Notes: generated by a model from the letters alone, not told the origin. Shown: positions 1 through 11,765, numbered from the stretch's first letter. The stretch is 64,000 nt of DNA from Mytilus trossulus (GCF_036588685.1 NC_086380.1:31638474-31702473), one strand, 5' to 3'. A program made the numbers and translations.

Positions 1-345
1 CCAGGCTTGGCCTAAGTGAAACCTACAGCATTTGATCTCTATAGACGGGAAAAAATCCTTCATAACTTTCATTACCCGTTCTTCAAAATCGACGTGTACT
101 GCTTTCGGTTGAAGTGTGTGACCTTGATCGGAACATAGCTTGACAATTGAGGAAAAGCAATTCACGTAAATTTCTTCAGACTTTCCAGGAAGTAAGCAGA
201 ATACAAGAGGGACATAATTTCCTTTGTTATAGCCATGAATAGTATATAACTGTTTAAAGAACTTTGGGCAATATTTGTAAGTACCATCTATTGTAATGAG
301 AAATGGATGTTTTTTCGTCTTGTCGATGTTAATGTTGTTGTAGAA
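1..345 (-). pseudogene. MULE-type transposase, catalytic-domain fragment, cut by window edge
   Basis: The complement is open from about position 345 to the window start, with an in-frame stop just upstream (rc of 346-348). The translation contains FLITIDGTYKYCPKFF (first catalytic Asp region of MULE transposases), then KAVHVDFEERVM (second acidic block) and a terminal CCRFHLGQAW, the Cys/His element typical of this family. MULE transposases cut and paste DNA at terminal inverted repeats in the nucleus. No start codon is present, so this is an internal exon or a broken gene. The matching N-terminal part lies at 3341-3697 on the same strand. The rest of the domain lies beyond the left edge. Family assignment is secure from motifs; whether the copy works cannot be judged here. 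Confidence 0.75.
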
Positions 346-480
346 TTAGTTGTTCTTTGATGACCTAAACTCTCAACAGAAGTATGACTCTGCGAGAGTT
401 GGTCTTATGTTGTTACATGCTGGCGATGTCAAGGCAGTCCAGGCGTTGTTGCCGATGTAGAGGCAGGCCGGGATCGACCG

Positions 481-1100
481 ACACCTATAAGATTCAAAAT
501 TCAAACTCTTTTAATAAAATAAATAAAAACAAAAATAATACAAAACAGTTACAATCACAATAAAGTAAAACAAATATTGGCAATTATTTCTTTAAAAGAA
601 AACAATGGATATTTTATTAAAACTTTATTTATGAAAACTATTAATTATCTCTATTTCAATTTAACTTGTTTTAAAATATTTTACTTTAAATCTTAATAAC
701 TTTTAATTAACAATTCAAAACTCATGACTTACCTATAAGATTCAAAATTCAAACTCTGACGTCTCAAAGCAGAATTTTGACTTATATAGCAATCATGATA
801 AAATTAGAAATTTCCAAATATGGTTAGGGTCAATTGTGTTTTGACTTATATAGCAATCATGATAAAATTAGAAATTTCCAAATATGGTTAGGGTCAATTG
901 TATTTGTACAATTCGATTATATAATTTTTATGAAAGAGGTCACTCTGTTTATATCGGCCACGTAAACAATCGTGTATTGGTAATTTGAAGTAGATAAACA
1001 TATTAATCAAATGGACAGAGAAATTGATTATTAGCGCTATAAAAGTTAATGATTAATTCTAACAACATATGTGTCCTAAATTAGTGTCAAAATACTGTCA
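481..1100. repeat. 620-bp direct repeat, copy 1
   Basis: By eye this segment matches 2735-3354 without a difference, an offset of 2254 bp. Inside are a 64-bp tandem doublet (units near 774 and 838) and a short box 'cctataagattc' used twice (about 484 and 731). The flank on the left side (345-480) is related to 2480-2734 but clearly diverged, so the identical block sits inside an older duplication. Read on the complement the block starts TGACAG and ends near GTGTC, which is faintly LTR-like, but no primer-binding site or matching target duplication was found. Confidence 0.8.
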
Positions 1101-1672
1101 TAATAGATCTTTCTCCTTTAGAAAATCTTGTCCCAAGATTTAAATTAATTAGAAAAAAAAATTTAATAATTTTATAAGATTTAGAGCAACTTAAAATATC
1201 ATAATTTACTAAATTGATTATTGGATTTATAACTTTTAATTATTAATTTCAGTAAATAATTAATATCCATATGAAACTTCAAAATAACAAAGTAGACAAT
1301 TAAGTTAAATATAAAGCAAGAATAAGGAATGAACTTTGTTTTAACATTTTTCTATTTTTTTATTTTTTTGAGAGTTTATTTTTTTTTTAATCACATTTCT
1401 TATTGTTGGTTTTATTTATGAAGTGAACTTTCCAAAATAGTTTTAAATGTTATTATTATTATTTATTTATTACTATTATTCTTCTATTTGCTCAATTTAC
1501 AATTGGACATTTATTTAAAAATTATGAAATTTATGGTACAATAATTATATACGCCTAAAGGTTTCAACAAAATGTTGTAATTCAAAATGAATTATGATTA
1601 TGCAGAATAAACTTTTAACAAAATTTGATTAAGCATCTTTTTAGTCTCTAAGTTACTGTTAATCGTATGCAT

Positions 1673-1785
1673 GGCGTTCCTACCTGCGAGGTAACCCATT
1701 TTATTTGTGGCGTTCCTTCTTTCAGGTAGCCCATTTTTATGCTTATATATATGTGGCGCTCCTACTTTGAGGTAGCCCAATCTCA
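1673..1785. repeat. Short degenerate minisatellite, three units
   Basis: Three copies of a box 'ggcgttcct...ggtagcccat' start at 1673, 1709 and 1755 (spacing 36 and 46 bp). A small open frame on the complement (1598-1852) runs through them. It looks like a by-product of the repeat rather than a gene. The surrounding 1101-2734 is otherwise AT-rich with no recognisable gene. Confidence 0.5.
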
Positions 1786-2734
1786 ATATTAAGTTAATAT
1801 CTACACTATTTTTATGACTATATTGTACGATTTTCTTTACAGCAAATGGCAACAGGACTTCCTACCATGTTCCATGTAGATTAATTTTACAAGGGGATTC
1901 ACTTTATGTGTCCTTTAAATAAAATTCAATCTAATCTTAGTAAAAAAACTATATGCAAATAATATTCTGAAAAGTTATTCAATGAAATGAAAATTTAAAT
2001 GAATACATAATTTACAACATTTTATTGAGCAAATTTGTTAACTTAATTATCAATGTTTTAGTCATTTCAATTAAAAATTTACAGTTATGAAACACAATGT
2101 AGTTTATGAAAATAAAAATGAAGATTTAGTTTCATCGCTGGAAATCTCAAAATCAAAATTAAATTTCTTATTTATCATTTTGGAATTACTTACAGTTTCA
2201 TGAAAATACATATTTTAAACAATACACAATAATATAACTTTACAATTGTTATTGTCACTGATGTTAATAAATGTTCTAACATAGTTCTGCATACTGTATC
2301 CTTTTTGTTGATTTTCTAAATGTCACAAATGAAATATTCTGTATATACTATGGAATCCAAAAGTTTGAAAGTTACGAAAATTTTGTCCAACTGCAAATAG
2401 TTAATGTTCGAATTGTCCTTCTAGCATGTTATTTGGTCTGGATGTGATGATAAACTTTGACTTTTATATATGTCTGTATAGATGTCAGCTTTAAGGGTCG
2501 TCCACCAATTATTGTAATGAGAAAAGTTGAATATATGTGGTACTGAAACATGGTCTGCTTCCTTTCGGAATCTCGACAGACACACTACATCTGTGAGAGT
2601 TGATGTTGGGACCTTTACATGTTGTGGGGAAAACTAGCTTATGTCTCGAATGAAATGAAACATTGCGGCTCTGCTACCGTTGTTGAAAGCAGGCCAGCTG
2701 TCCTGATGTTGTAGAGACAGACCGGGATCAACTG

Positions 2735-3354
2735 ACACCTATAAGATTCAAAATTCAAACTCTTTTAATAAAATAAATAAAAACAAAAATAATACAAAAC
2801 AGTTACAATCACAATAAAGTAAAACAAATATTGGCAATTATTTCTTTAAAAGAAAACAATGGATATTTTATTAAAACTTTATTTATGAAAACTATTAATT
2901 ATCTCTATTTCAATTTAACTTGTTTTAAAATATTTTACTTTAAATCTTAATAACTTTTAATTAACAATTCAAAACTCATGACTTACCTATAAGATTCAAA
3001 ATTCAAACTCTGACGTCTCAAAGCAGAATTTTGACTTATATAGCAATCATGATAAAATTAGAAATTTCCAAATATGGTTAGGGTCAATTGTGTTTTGACT
3101 TATATAGCAATCATGATAAAATTAGAAATTTCCAAATATGGTTAGGGTCAATTGTATTTGTACAATTCGATTATATAATTTTTATGAAAGAGGTCACTCT
3201 GTTTATATCGGCCACGTAAACAATCGTGTATTGGTAATTTGAAGTAGATAAACATATTAATCAAATGGACAGAGAAATTGATTATTAGCGCTATAAAAGT
3301 TAATGATTAATTCTAACAACATATGTGTCCTAAATTAGTGTCAAAATACTGTCA
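2735..3354. repeat. 620-bp direct repeat, copy 2
   Basis: Partner of 481-1100, including the same internal 64-bp doublet (units near 3028 and 3092). Its right end abuts the transposase fragment 3341-3697 within the stretch that encodes the FMDG tail, so the repeat boundary coincides with the point where the transposase reading breaks off. Confidence 0.8.
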
Positions 3355-3697
3355 CAATACCATCCATAAAAATTTCCGGCACACTGCATAAACATTCAAG
3401 ATTGGTTGGACACGTAAGAATAATTATACCAGTTTGTTCATCATTAAACTGCACAAAATTTTCAAATTTATTTGACTGAATATTAATCTTCTTTAATGAT
3501 TGGTGTGTTTCCTCTCTAGATTTAGGAAGTGCAGGGTGAGATTTACGCCTCTTTCTATATATAGCCTTTGAAACGCTGCCAATGTCTTCAGACTTTAGAT
3601 TTGCTTCATCCATGTTCTGTAACTCTGTACGGATAATTTTTGAAGGACGTTGAGCAATATCATCATCCGCTTTTCTTTTTGATCGTACCCGCAGCAA
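3341..3697 (-). pseudogene. MULE-type transposase, N-terminal fragment
   Basis: An open frame of 118 codons on the complement starts MLRVRSKRKADDD and ends LCSVPEIFMDG followed by unrelated residues. The lysine/arginine-rich start and the block ending in EIFMDG match the region just before the catalytic DGT of MULE transposases. The catalytic part appears separately at 1-345 on the same strand, about 3 kb further along the complement. The FMDG end coincides with the edge of the 620-bp repeat. Either an intron separates the parts or the gene was broken by the duplication. The catalytic fragment carries its own version of the DGT block (ITIDGTY), so the two parts overlap rather than join cleanly, which favours breakage or two different copies. 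Confidence 0.6.
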
Positions 3698-4376
3698 GTG
3701 ACGTTCATTGTCACGATCACTGGTATCATGGTTATGAGTATTTTTCTGTTGAATTATAACGGTTCCGGTACAATCCGTCCTCAGTCTTGATTTCTTTTTT
3801 TTTTATAACTAAATCTTACTTTTTTTTCTTACTTTTAAAAAAAAATCTTAATTCGTGTAAAATTATCAGGGAAAATTTCGCTCAAATGTCCTGTCTGAAA
3901 ACTCAGGTAAGGTTAATATCCCGGCGCTCAAATGTCCTATGAAGTCGGCGCTCAAATGACCCTATGTGCTTTTTTCTTTTTCGCTCAAATGTCCTATGCC
4001 CTGCTAATTAAGATTAAAACTTCATATAACATTGTTATACTTAATCTTGTAAAAAAAATCATTAATAAATACTGTTTAAACTAAGATTAAAATTGCATGT
4101 GTCATTGGGTCATTTCATGTGTTATTCAAATATTCGTGTTACGTATCTCTAGTACTTATCTATGGATAAGAGCTAACACTTCCAAAAACAAATTCACTAG
4201 AATCATGGAAGTATTATATTGACTTCCATGCTAGAATTAATCGAAAAATTCTAGAAAAAAACTACCTCTAGGCTTATACTTTCATCAACAACTTATGTTG
4301 CAGATGTAACAATCATCATCCTATAAACGGAATACTTCCAATAGAAGCCCAACTTCATATTAGACTATTGAACAAC
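3698..4376. other. Non-coding AT-rich stretch with a 'gctcaaatgtcc' cluster
   Basis: No gene seen. Between 3885 and 4004 the box '(g)cgctcaaatgtcctat' occurs four times; it resembles the end repeat of the foldback element at 8441-9201 and may be one end of a related element. A 9-bp hairpin (CATGGAAGT at 4204-4212, ACTTCCATG at 4222-4230) is also present. Confidence 0.45.
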
Positions 4377-4665
4377 ACCTTTTGCGCAAGAAATCGAGTG
4401 GCGCTATGTTAAAAAACCTGAAACTATAAGGCTAAAAATTTGAAGAAAAAAACGGAAAAAAGTGGGATTGGCCTATTTGATGGCTTCTAAGAAAAAATAA
4501 TGAGGGGAGTCACCAGGTATAACTATATAGGTCTTGTAGAGGAGAAACAGGTGCATCTTTTGCGCAAGGTATCGAGTGGCACTATGTTAAAAAAAAAATG
4601 AAAAAGGGGGATTGTTTTCATAGCCTCTATAGAAAAATAATTAGGGGTGTCACGGGGTATAGCGT
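4377..4665. repeat. Two-copy tandem duplication, period about 177 bp
   Basis: The block 'cttttgcgcaag..atcgagtggc' starts near 4379 and again near 4556, followed each time by 'ctatgttaaaaaa', a 'gtgggattg'-like part, and 'gtcac...ggtata'. The second copy is shorter and diverged. No coding potential is seen. The following 4666-5110 holds nothing recognisable apart from chance open frames. Confidence 0.55.
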
Positions 4666-5110
4666 GGTGATAGATACAGTATACAGAGTGATTGTAGATA
4701 TACAGAGCTGTGATTAAATTCTTAATTCGACGTCCAATTGTTTGATACTCAAATCCACGCCCAATGACAATGTTCCGTCATGAATTGCCAAAACGACGTC
4801 CGATTACCTTTATAGTATCTATAGTAGTCTTCTCTTACCGATGTCCAATATCAATGAATAATAGAATAACAAATTACTGCACTTACACTTATACATGTAA
4901 ATGCATATTGATAAATGGCATGCGAGTATACTTAAATCAGAACCCAACGACAAAGAAAACTAAACGAAATATATATATAGGGCAACACTCAGTCTTCAAC
5001 AGTAGACGAAATAAAGAAGTATAAATGCCAACTGTTAGAGTATTATAATTTGGACTAGCTCTGTAAGAAATTTGTCAACAACTTATTGTTTTACACCTGG
5101 AGTGAAAAAT

Positions 5111-5530
5111 ATACAAAATAAATTGGCATTATGTTTTTATGTTGTGCTGTTACACCACTGTCTCAGATTATAGGAAGATTAAGCGCTCACAAACATGTTA
5201 AACCCAGTCAAATATTTTATGTGCCTGTAGTATAGTGGTTGTCGTTAATTTATGTCTTGAATATTTGTTGTTCAGATTGTTTTGTTTAGAAGTTATTTTT
5301 TAGTTGTATAATAATTATTTTATATGTTACATGTCGTGACCTTTAATTGCTCAACGATTCCTTGTTGAAGGACGTTAAGTTCCCTATGGATATAAGAAAA
5401 TGTGGTTTGAGTGCCAATGAGACAATTCTTCATCCAAGTCTCAGTTTATAAAAGAAACCCACTATAGGTCAAAATACGGTCTTTAATACGGATCCGTGGC
5501 TCACACCGAACAACAAGCTGTAAAAGGTAA
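5111..5530. repeat. Dispersed mussel repeat fragments with 'gccaatgagacaa' box
   Basis: 5120-5345 resembles 30955-31325 ('atgttgt.ctgttacaccactgtc', 'gtggttgtcgtt'). 5390-5530 carries the box 'agtgccaatgagacaa', seen again at 6233, 29310 and 43225, and inverted ('ttggcactcatacca' or 'atggcaatcatacca') at 31300, 38570 and 45295. This is a high-copy dispersed family. No protein is encoded here. Confidence 0.6.
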
Positions 5531-5930
5531 AGGACTATATAATTGCTTACATCCACCTTATTTGAATTCTGGTGTATAGTTGTCTGATTAGCAATCTCTA
5601 CACGTTTCATTGTTTTAATAAGCTTTTAAATTACATACAAATGGATATTGCAACCTGTATCATCGGTTAAACATTAAAAGAGAAAAAACAATATATTTTA
5701 TTTGTTATATACATACACTATGTTTAGGTTGTAAAAATATTGATCGAGAGCTGTCTTTACTTCTTTTTTATCTTTATTCTTCTCCGACAATCCAAGTTTC
5801 AGTTCTGTTATAAACTTTTTTGTCCCAATTTCCACAGTTTTTTTCATTTTTTAAAGTATATTTAATGCACAATACGGCATAATGGCAAAAAATGTCTCGG
5901 CGTTTGGATATTTCCATAGGTCCATTAAAA

Positions 5931-6003
5931 CGGACAACTATTAGAGAAGCTAAAAAATTGGACGTCTATTAGAGGAGCCAAAAATTGGACCTTAATTAGA
6001 GGG
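5931..6003. repeat. Short tandem repeat 'attagagragc.aaaaattgga'
   Basis: Three imperfect units of roughly 30 bp built on 'ggac..ctattagagragc' followed by 'aaaaattgga'. 5531-5930 and 6004-6084 show no gene. Confidence 0.45.
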
Positions 6004-6084
6004 TGATTGAATTGGCCGCCGATTTGAAATATTATTTTATTGTGACGTCAGCTTTGGACCTCGATTTGCGGAACAACCGTCGGA

Positions 6085-6530
6085 AAATTTGATAGGACAA
6101 AAATCAAAGGACAAAAAGTCACAATTAATTTGTTGAGAATTATTTGAATATATAAGAGAAAGATCTTAAAATATTTCTTTTCGTTACATATTTTCATTTC
6201 TAGGCTTTGAATATTTGTTCATAATAGATATAGGTAGATGTGGTGCGAGTGCCAATGAGACAACTTTCCTTAAGCCTTGATAAATTAAAATTCATTAAAT
6301 TTTGATCATGCAAATGATATATTCCTTGGTACATATCAATTATTTTATCATTATTTTATTTAATCAATACATTTAAATAACAAAGTTGTTTATCTAGAAT
6401 ACTTCAAGTAAAACTTTAAAAAAAAATGTTTTTAAAATTAGTGTTTTTCTTATTCAAACACTTTTTTTCTAAAAAAAATGTATTTTGACCTTTTTGTCTG
6501 CGACTTTTTGTCCTGTGACTTTCTACATTC
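6085..6530. mobile_element. Foldback-like element with tandem-repeat inverted ends, copy 1
   Basis: The left end (about 6092-6122) carries 'ggacaaaaatcaaa' then 'ggacaaaaagtcac'. The right end (6486-6530) carries the reverse, 'gactttttgtcctgtgacttt'-like, twice. The interior is AT-rich and non-coding and shares blocks with the next element, for example 'cttgataa', 'ttaaattttgatcatgcaaa' and a 'cttcaag' region near the right end. Both are therefore copies of one family. The boundaries are approximate because no clean target duplication was found. Confidence 0.6.
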
Positions 6531-6778
6531 GTTTTAAATACTAGTATATTCAAACAGAGTCTCAGAGGATTATCAACTTCCTTAGTTTACTATTGTCATG
6601 TCAATTGACTGTCTGAAAAAAAAAAAAAAACTTGAAGAATGAAATTTAAAAAAAACATGTTATTCATTTACCTTAAAAAGAAACAAAGTGAAAGTGAGAT
6701 TTTTTCATTAAGAATCTTGACTTTCAATCTTGTAACGAGTGCCTAAGTTGTAATAAATTATCTTGTCTTGTTGGTAAA

Positions 6779-7264
6779 CGGACAGAAAGTCACAGAACAA
6801 AAAGTCACAGGACATAAAGTCACACATTTGATAGGACAAAAAGTCACAAATATGTTTTTGACAATTGTTCAAATATATTTTGAAATATTTTCTTTAAGTT
6901 TTTATACCATATAATCCTTTTTAAGTTAAAAAAAAAAAAAAAAGCTCATAAACCTTGATAATTGAAGATGTATTAAATTTTAATCATGCAAAGGATATTT
7001 ATATTGGCAAAATGAAGCCATTTAGGTTCCAAGTCACTTTGACATTTTATTTTCATAACAATTACTTGAACGTTATTGACATTTATTGAGAAGATTTTTA
7101 TTACAAAAATGCTTGAAACATAAAACTTCAAGAAAAATGTGAAAAAAATTATTTTAAAATAAATGTAATCTTGTTCAAACAAAAGTAATCTCAAAACTGA
7201 ATTGTGAGTGACTTTTTGTCTGTGACTTTTTGTCTGTGACTTTTTGTCTAGTGACTTTCTGTCA
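6779..7264. mobile_element. Foldback-like element with tandem-repeat inverted ends, copy 2
   Basis: The left end (6779-6849) has four units of a 15-mer of the form ggacaaaaagtcaca. The right end (7205-7262) has four units of its reverse complement. The interior is AT-rich and related to 6085-6530. An open frame on the complement across the right end (6973-7272) is produced by the repeat and is not taken as a gene. Ends made of short tandem repeats recall foldback elements of flies and TU elements of sea urchins. Confidence 0.65.
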
Positions 7265-8191
7265 TGATACATTCGTCTTGTCTTACCAGTTTGATGAATT
7301 TATCTTGTCTTGCTAAACTTCTGAATTTATTTATTTTTACTTATAAATCGACTAAATAATTGAATTCGCTCCTCCATTATTCATGCTTAGGACCAACATT
7401 TTACAACTTGGTAGAGTTATTTTAATTCTGTACAAAATATGCTTACACATCTGTGTTTGTTTCAACACCGCGACAATACCAATATCATCAAGAGGTATGT
7501 GAAATTCAGATGGATTTTCTCCTGTTTATTAGCGAGTAAGCAAACATTTAGTATTTCCGACAATATACATGTATTGTTTATATCCTACAATTTAAATCTG
7601 GGTCTTTAACATGTTTAAGGTTTAAGGTATTTAAACTCTGACTTATGTATTAAATCATTTTGAAAGCAAAATGAAAAGTATGTGATTGTCTTATCAATAA
7701 CCATGATGAAATAATTGTTTTTCCATAATTGAATTGTGCATTATTTGTTTATTGGATTACTCGATTTTCATCTCTATTTTGTTTACTGACACATGACGAA
7801 ATAGTTAAATTTAAATATTTTACAAAAACGTTGTCATTATTAAAAGATTAAAATCGACTGGATCAGTGAATAAATGAATATGAGAGTTCAATATTATTAT
7901 CGGCGATGTCGAAATTAGCCGTCAGTAATAAACAGTCAGTTGGCGTTAAAACAGCTAACAAATGTGTTTATTAAGTATGTTTAAAGTATATGATGTATAT
8001 TGTATCTAATCAGCCCTTCTGTATTTCACTGGTCTTTTTTTTTATTTATTCAACAAATTTCGCTTGTCCAGGTGTCAATAACGGTGATGTCAACACCATG
8101 AGTAGTTTGTTAATTGCGTGCCGTGTGCCGAATGTCGCCCCTCCTCTAAAAAAGGACGGTATAAAAACTATTTTTCATATACAATCTTGCA
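7265..8191. other. No recognisable gene
   Basis: AT-rich DNA without long open frames resembling a protein. The open frame from 7990 is not conserved-looking and runs into the repeat at 8192. Confidence 0.5.
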
Positions 8192-8376
8192 ATCATTGTC
8201 GTCCAATTATAACACTCGTTACATTGTTCTTTGGTATATTTAGAATCCGTAATAAACCTAAATTATCTGGAAAATGAGATAATGAATTATCTGACGGTAT
8301 TCTTCAGTAAATATAATCTGGCAAACGATTGTCGTCCAATCAGAACACTCGTTACATTGTTCTTTTGTATATTTAT
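8192..8376. repeat. Two-copy repeat 'gtcgtccaat..aacactcgttac'
   Basis: The block 'caatcattgtcgtccaat' to 'gttctttggtatattta' at about 8190-8243 recurs at about 8321-8375 with few changes, a period near 131 bp. Confidence 0.6.
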
Positions 8377-8379
8377 CGG

Positions 8380-8423
8380 TCAATATCAGCCCTCGAGCCA
8401 TGCGGCTCTTGGGCTGATATTGA
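8380..8423. repeat. 44-bp two-stem perfect hairpin
   Basis: TCAATATCAGCCC (8380-8392) pairs exactly with GGGCTGATATTGA (8411-8423). The inside has a second stem, GAGCC (8395-8399) with GGCTC (8404-8408), closing on ATGC. It lies a few bases left of the foldback element at 8441 and looks like the terminal hairpin of an older element, but the owner is not identified. Confidence 0.7.
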
Positions 8424-8440
8424 ACCTAGGGCTGATAATA

Positions 8441-9201
8441 CCGGCACGGGACATTTGCGCTTTTTCATAGGACATTTGCGCTTTTTTTGTGGACACTTGC
8501 GCTTCAAAACATAGGATATTTGCGCTTTTTAAAAATGGACATTTGCGCTTTTCACATAGGACATTTGCGCTTTTTTAAAATATATATCTATGACTTCCCT
8601 TTTCTTTTATCCGGGCTTGGGACCGGCAGGTTTGACCGGGCAGAGTTAAAGTTAAAAGTTTAAAAATCATTTCATAGCACAAACATGTCATATTGTTGAT
8701 ATTTGTTTAAAAGTTTATGTACAGCTAAAAGTACACATTCTTATGAAATAAAACCATGCATGTACTGTCATCACAATTACAGGTCAGTTATAGCTTGATA
8801 TTCGAAGCCCAATGAGTGAACACATCTTGCTCTTGTTATCTGTCCTGATTGGTACTTAAATAAATGATCGAGTTTCTACTTCTCAATTCTTGTTTGGGGA
8901 GCCTGTTCATTAATGTACCTAATCATAAACATTTTTTTCATTTACTAGTCTCTATAACTTTAAACTCCATGTTCAAGACTGTGTAAATGTGAACTAACTA
9001 TAATGACAAATATAAGTTATTTTTTTTAACTTAATGATTACTTCTCATTAAGATTACAGGTAGACCACTTTAGGTAAAACCGCAAATGTCCGGTCAATTT
9101 AATACAGGTGAATCAAAATTAAAAGCGCAAATGTCCATAGTATTTGAAGCGCAAATGTCCTATCGTTTTACAGGTAAAAAAGCGCAAACGTCCTGTGCCC
9201 G
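8441..9201. mobile_element. 761-bp foldback-like element, ATAATA target duplication
   Basis: Left end CCGGCACGGGAC, right end GTCCTGTGCCCG: imperfect inverted ends. Just inside the left end are six copies of 'ggacatttgcgctttt' (8449-8575). Just inside the right end are four reverse copies 'aagcgcaaatgtcc' (9082-9195). ATAATA flanks both sides (8435-8440 and 9202-9207; GATAATA if one base is reassigned). The interior (8576-9080) is non-coding, so the element is non-autonomous. Confidence 0.75.
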
Positions 9202-9207
9202 ATAATA

Positions 9208-10739
9208 CATGCGATATGAAAAATGCCATGTAATAATCTGATAATACGATTCGAACAATGCTCTTTTCAAGTTAGCTGTAGTCAAGTCCTACGGTTTCTC
9301 AAAATTAAATTGTCCACAGAGCTTAGAATGTAACGCGCTTAATTCTTCTCTGAAAATTCAACCTTTTAGTCGTGGATTATTATTTTTATAATAGAAAGAA
9401 TTGAAAATACTGTCACTCATTCAGCAAGCTGTTTTACTTTAATTGAAAACAAATAAGATGCAAAAGATATCATAGGGATATTCAAACTAACAAGTCGAAA
9501 ATAAACTGACAACACCATGGAGAAAAGAAAAAATTACCAACAAACAAAAGTACACAAAACACACAACTATAAACTTAAGACTGATCAACACGAACCCTAC
9601 AAAAAAACTGAAGTTGTTCCATATCTAGAGTGCATTTCTTTCTTACAAAAACGATAAAAACGGTTCAGCGAGCACACGTTTATATCCTTTGTTTCTAACA
9701 TACGTTTGCAAAGTTTGCAATAACCCTTACAAACTATAAATTCGCGAAAAATGCGTCTACAGTTTAACTGTTGACAAGCGGATGATGGTAACTGTAGTTT
9801 TTGCCTGAATAGAACTTATCACCCTGTTAGTAAAATTGTATAAGATACCGTGAAAAAAACAAGTGTTTTTTCTAAGTGGTCTTGATTTATGTTCGATTGT
9901 CTTTTTACTAGAACATTTGTGGATATCCAAGTGTGTATGTGTTGAACAATCTAGCTTTAGAGGCAGTTATTTCATTGTGCTTTCAATTCAAATAGAAAAA
10001 AATGCTCCTGCTCTATCTATAAGTTCATTATATTTTATGCCATTATTCTCTTCTTTTCCCCCAATATTATTATCTATTCATTTTTGTCCATTCTGTCTTC
10101 TTTTTCCGTTATTTTCTGTTATATCAACAACCCATCCAGACCTTCATGCATGTGTATGACAGGCACCATTGTTTGTCTAATTAGAACGAGGTTTACATTT
10201 TTGTCTTTAAGTTGTTGTTTACATATATTATTCTCTATTGTTATCCTATTGTTTTTAATTTCCTTTTTGTGTCCATTCTGTTGTCTTTTTCTATTATTCT
10301 CTAATATATATATATAAACATCCCTTCCAGAACTTCATGCATATATATGACAGGTCAGGCATTGTTATTGGTGAGTTATATGAAAAATATTAAGAACGAA
10401 AATTAAATCTTATTCTTTTAGCTTATAGTTTACATATTATTTAAATCTAAAGGAGATACTACAAAGCCAATTAAAAAATACTTACAATTTCAAAGTATTT
10501 ATTCAAATTAATTCCGACAAAACAATTTAAATTAACTTAAAATGAGAAGAAAATAGTTGTAAATTAGATCTGTTTGTGAAAATACACATTTGTGGATATA
10601 TTTTATTAAGTTTAAAAACAGTTGTGGAAGAACACAATGTGGTTTTTTTGGCAATTAGTTAAATTATATCAATAATAGTTTTTTCTCTGAAAACTTAAGA
10701 CACTGTGCAAAGGGAGGCAAATCAAATTTTCCCAAAAAG
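9208..10739. other. No recognisable gene
   Basis: AT- and T-rich sequence. Open frames at 9863-10317 are hydrophobic only because the strand is T-rich. A short TA run is at about 10303-10315. Confidence 0.5.
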
Positions 10740-10789
10740 GTGCCGTATCGCCAGCTGATGGTGCTATATCAGCAGGTGCTCTATCAGCA

Positions 10790-10867
10790 GGTAAGTGATC
10801 TAGACCTTACTGGTCTGGGTTGGTTGGCCAGGTCACAACACACATTTTTTAAACTAAATACCTCAAT
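10790..10867. repeat. Left half of a split dispersed repeat (HINE-related)
   Basis: 'ttggccaggtcac' followed by 'acattttttaaact' and 'atacc' matches the internal unit of the elements at 26291-28085 and 34092-35854. In those elements the next bases are 'ccaatgatgattgtggccaa'. Here that continuation is found only at 22396, showing that 10868-22395 is an insertion. Confidence 0.7.
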
Positions 10868-11039
10868 CAGTGGCGTAGCTTGCATGTATGCTCAGATGCT
10901 CAAGCATCCACATCATTTTGACCAAAAAAATAAAATAGCAGACTTCAACTCAGAAGTATCCAAATGTATCAAGGCCGAGGTTAATATCCAGTCATTTTCG
11001 AAGCAGTATGCCTGCATGGTCTTTCATTCAGGATAAATT

Positions 11040-11765
11040 AGAATATGTAAACAAGATAGTCCAATCGCAGAATAGTGTTTCAAGTTAACTTTTGTTCGTC
11101 AAAAAAATCTACGTTATCGGCTAATTAAGGTAAGCGGAGAGGATGATGAAACGCAGACCCTTGGACATGTTTCCTCTGAAATTGAACCTAGTGAAGTGAT
11201 GTCTTCTCATCTGACTATAGCAACAAACAACTAAAACACCATATCTGACTCCTGATATCGTTTTTGTGACATGAGAACGAGATTCATGAATGGTGGAGGG
11301 ATTTTTTTAGCAGCACAGAATTTTGAATGTTTTAAGTGTTACATCGCACCCAAAGTCTTAAATTAACATTTTAATAGTTACTTTACACACTTTGAACTGT
11401 AATATAGACCTTATAAACTGTAAATAATTATTTTATGTCCATGTAACTGTCTCCAACGCGCGACGTGGCGTGAGTGTTGGCTACGGTGTGTTTACCTTTT
11501 GCTTCAATATAATCATCTAGATTTTACCATTATCATCGCTTGTGCGTCATTTTATCATTTTTAGTGATATTACAAACTTTTTATTAATTTACCAGAACTT
11601 TTTATGCAATTCTAGTAAATCCAATATGGCGACCCACTAAAGTCCGTGCAGAAATTTGGCGCCATTTTTTTCTCATTGAACATTTGTACAATCATCTCAC
11701 ATCTGAACATTTCATTGCCATATTAGTCTTCATATCGCTTATATATTATAATCTGCAATTTACTA
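11040..11765. other. Element interior and probable LINE 5' region
   Basis: 11040-11450 holds hAT-like element interior without a clear protein. Somewhere between about 11450 and 11765 the LINE begins; the exact 5' junction is not visible because no target duplication matching the 3' tail was found. The stretch 11630-11665 ('atggcgacccac', 'ggcgccattttt') is GC-richer than its surroundings and may be 5' leader. Confidence 0.35.

Noticed and set aside
1598..1852. 84-codon open frame on the complement
   Set aside because: Produced by a three-unit minisatellite.
481..3354. 620-bp direct repeats as LTRs of a retrotransposon
   Set aside because: Only weak TG/CA ends, no primer-binding site, no gag-pol between them and no matching target duplication; flanking homology fits segmental duplication better.
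9863..10317. Hydrophobic small open frames as membrane proteins
   Set aside because: T-rich strand gives Phe/Leu/Ser by composition alone; no start context or conserved pattern.
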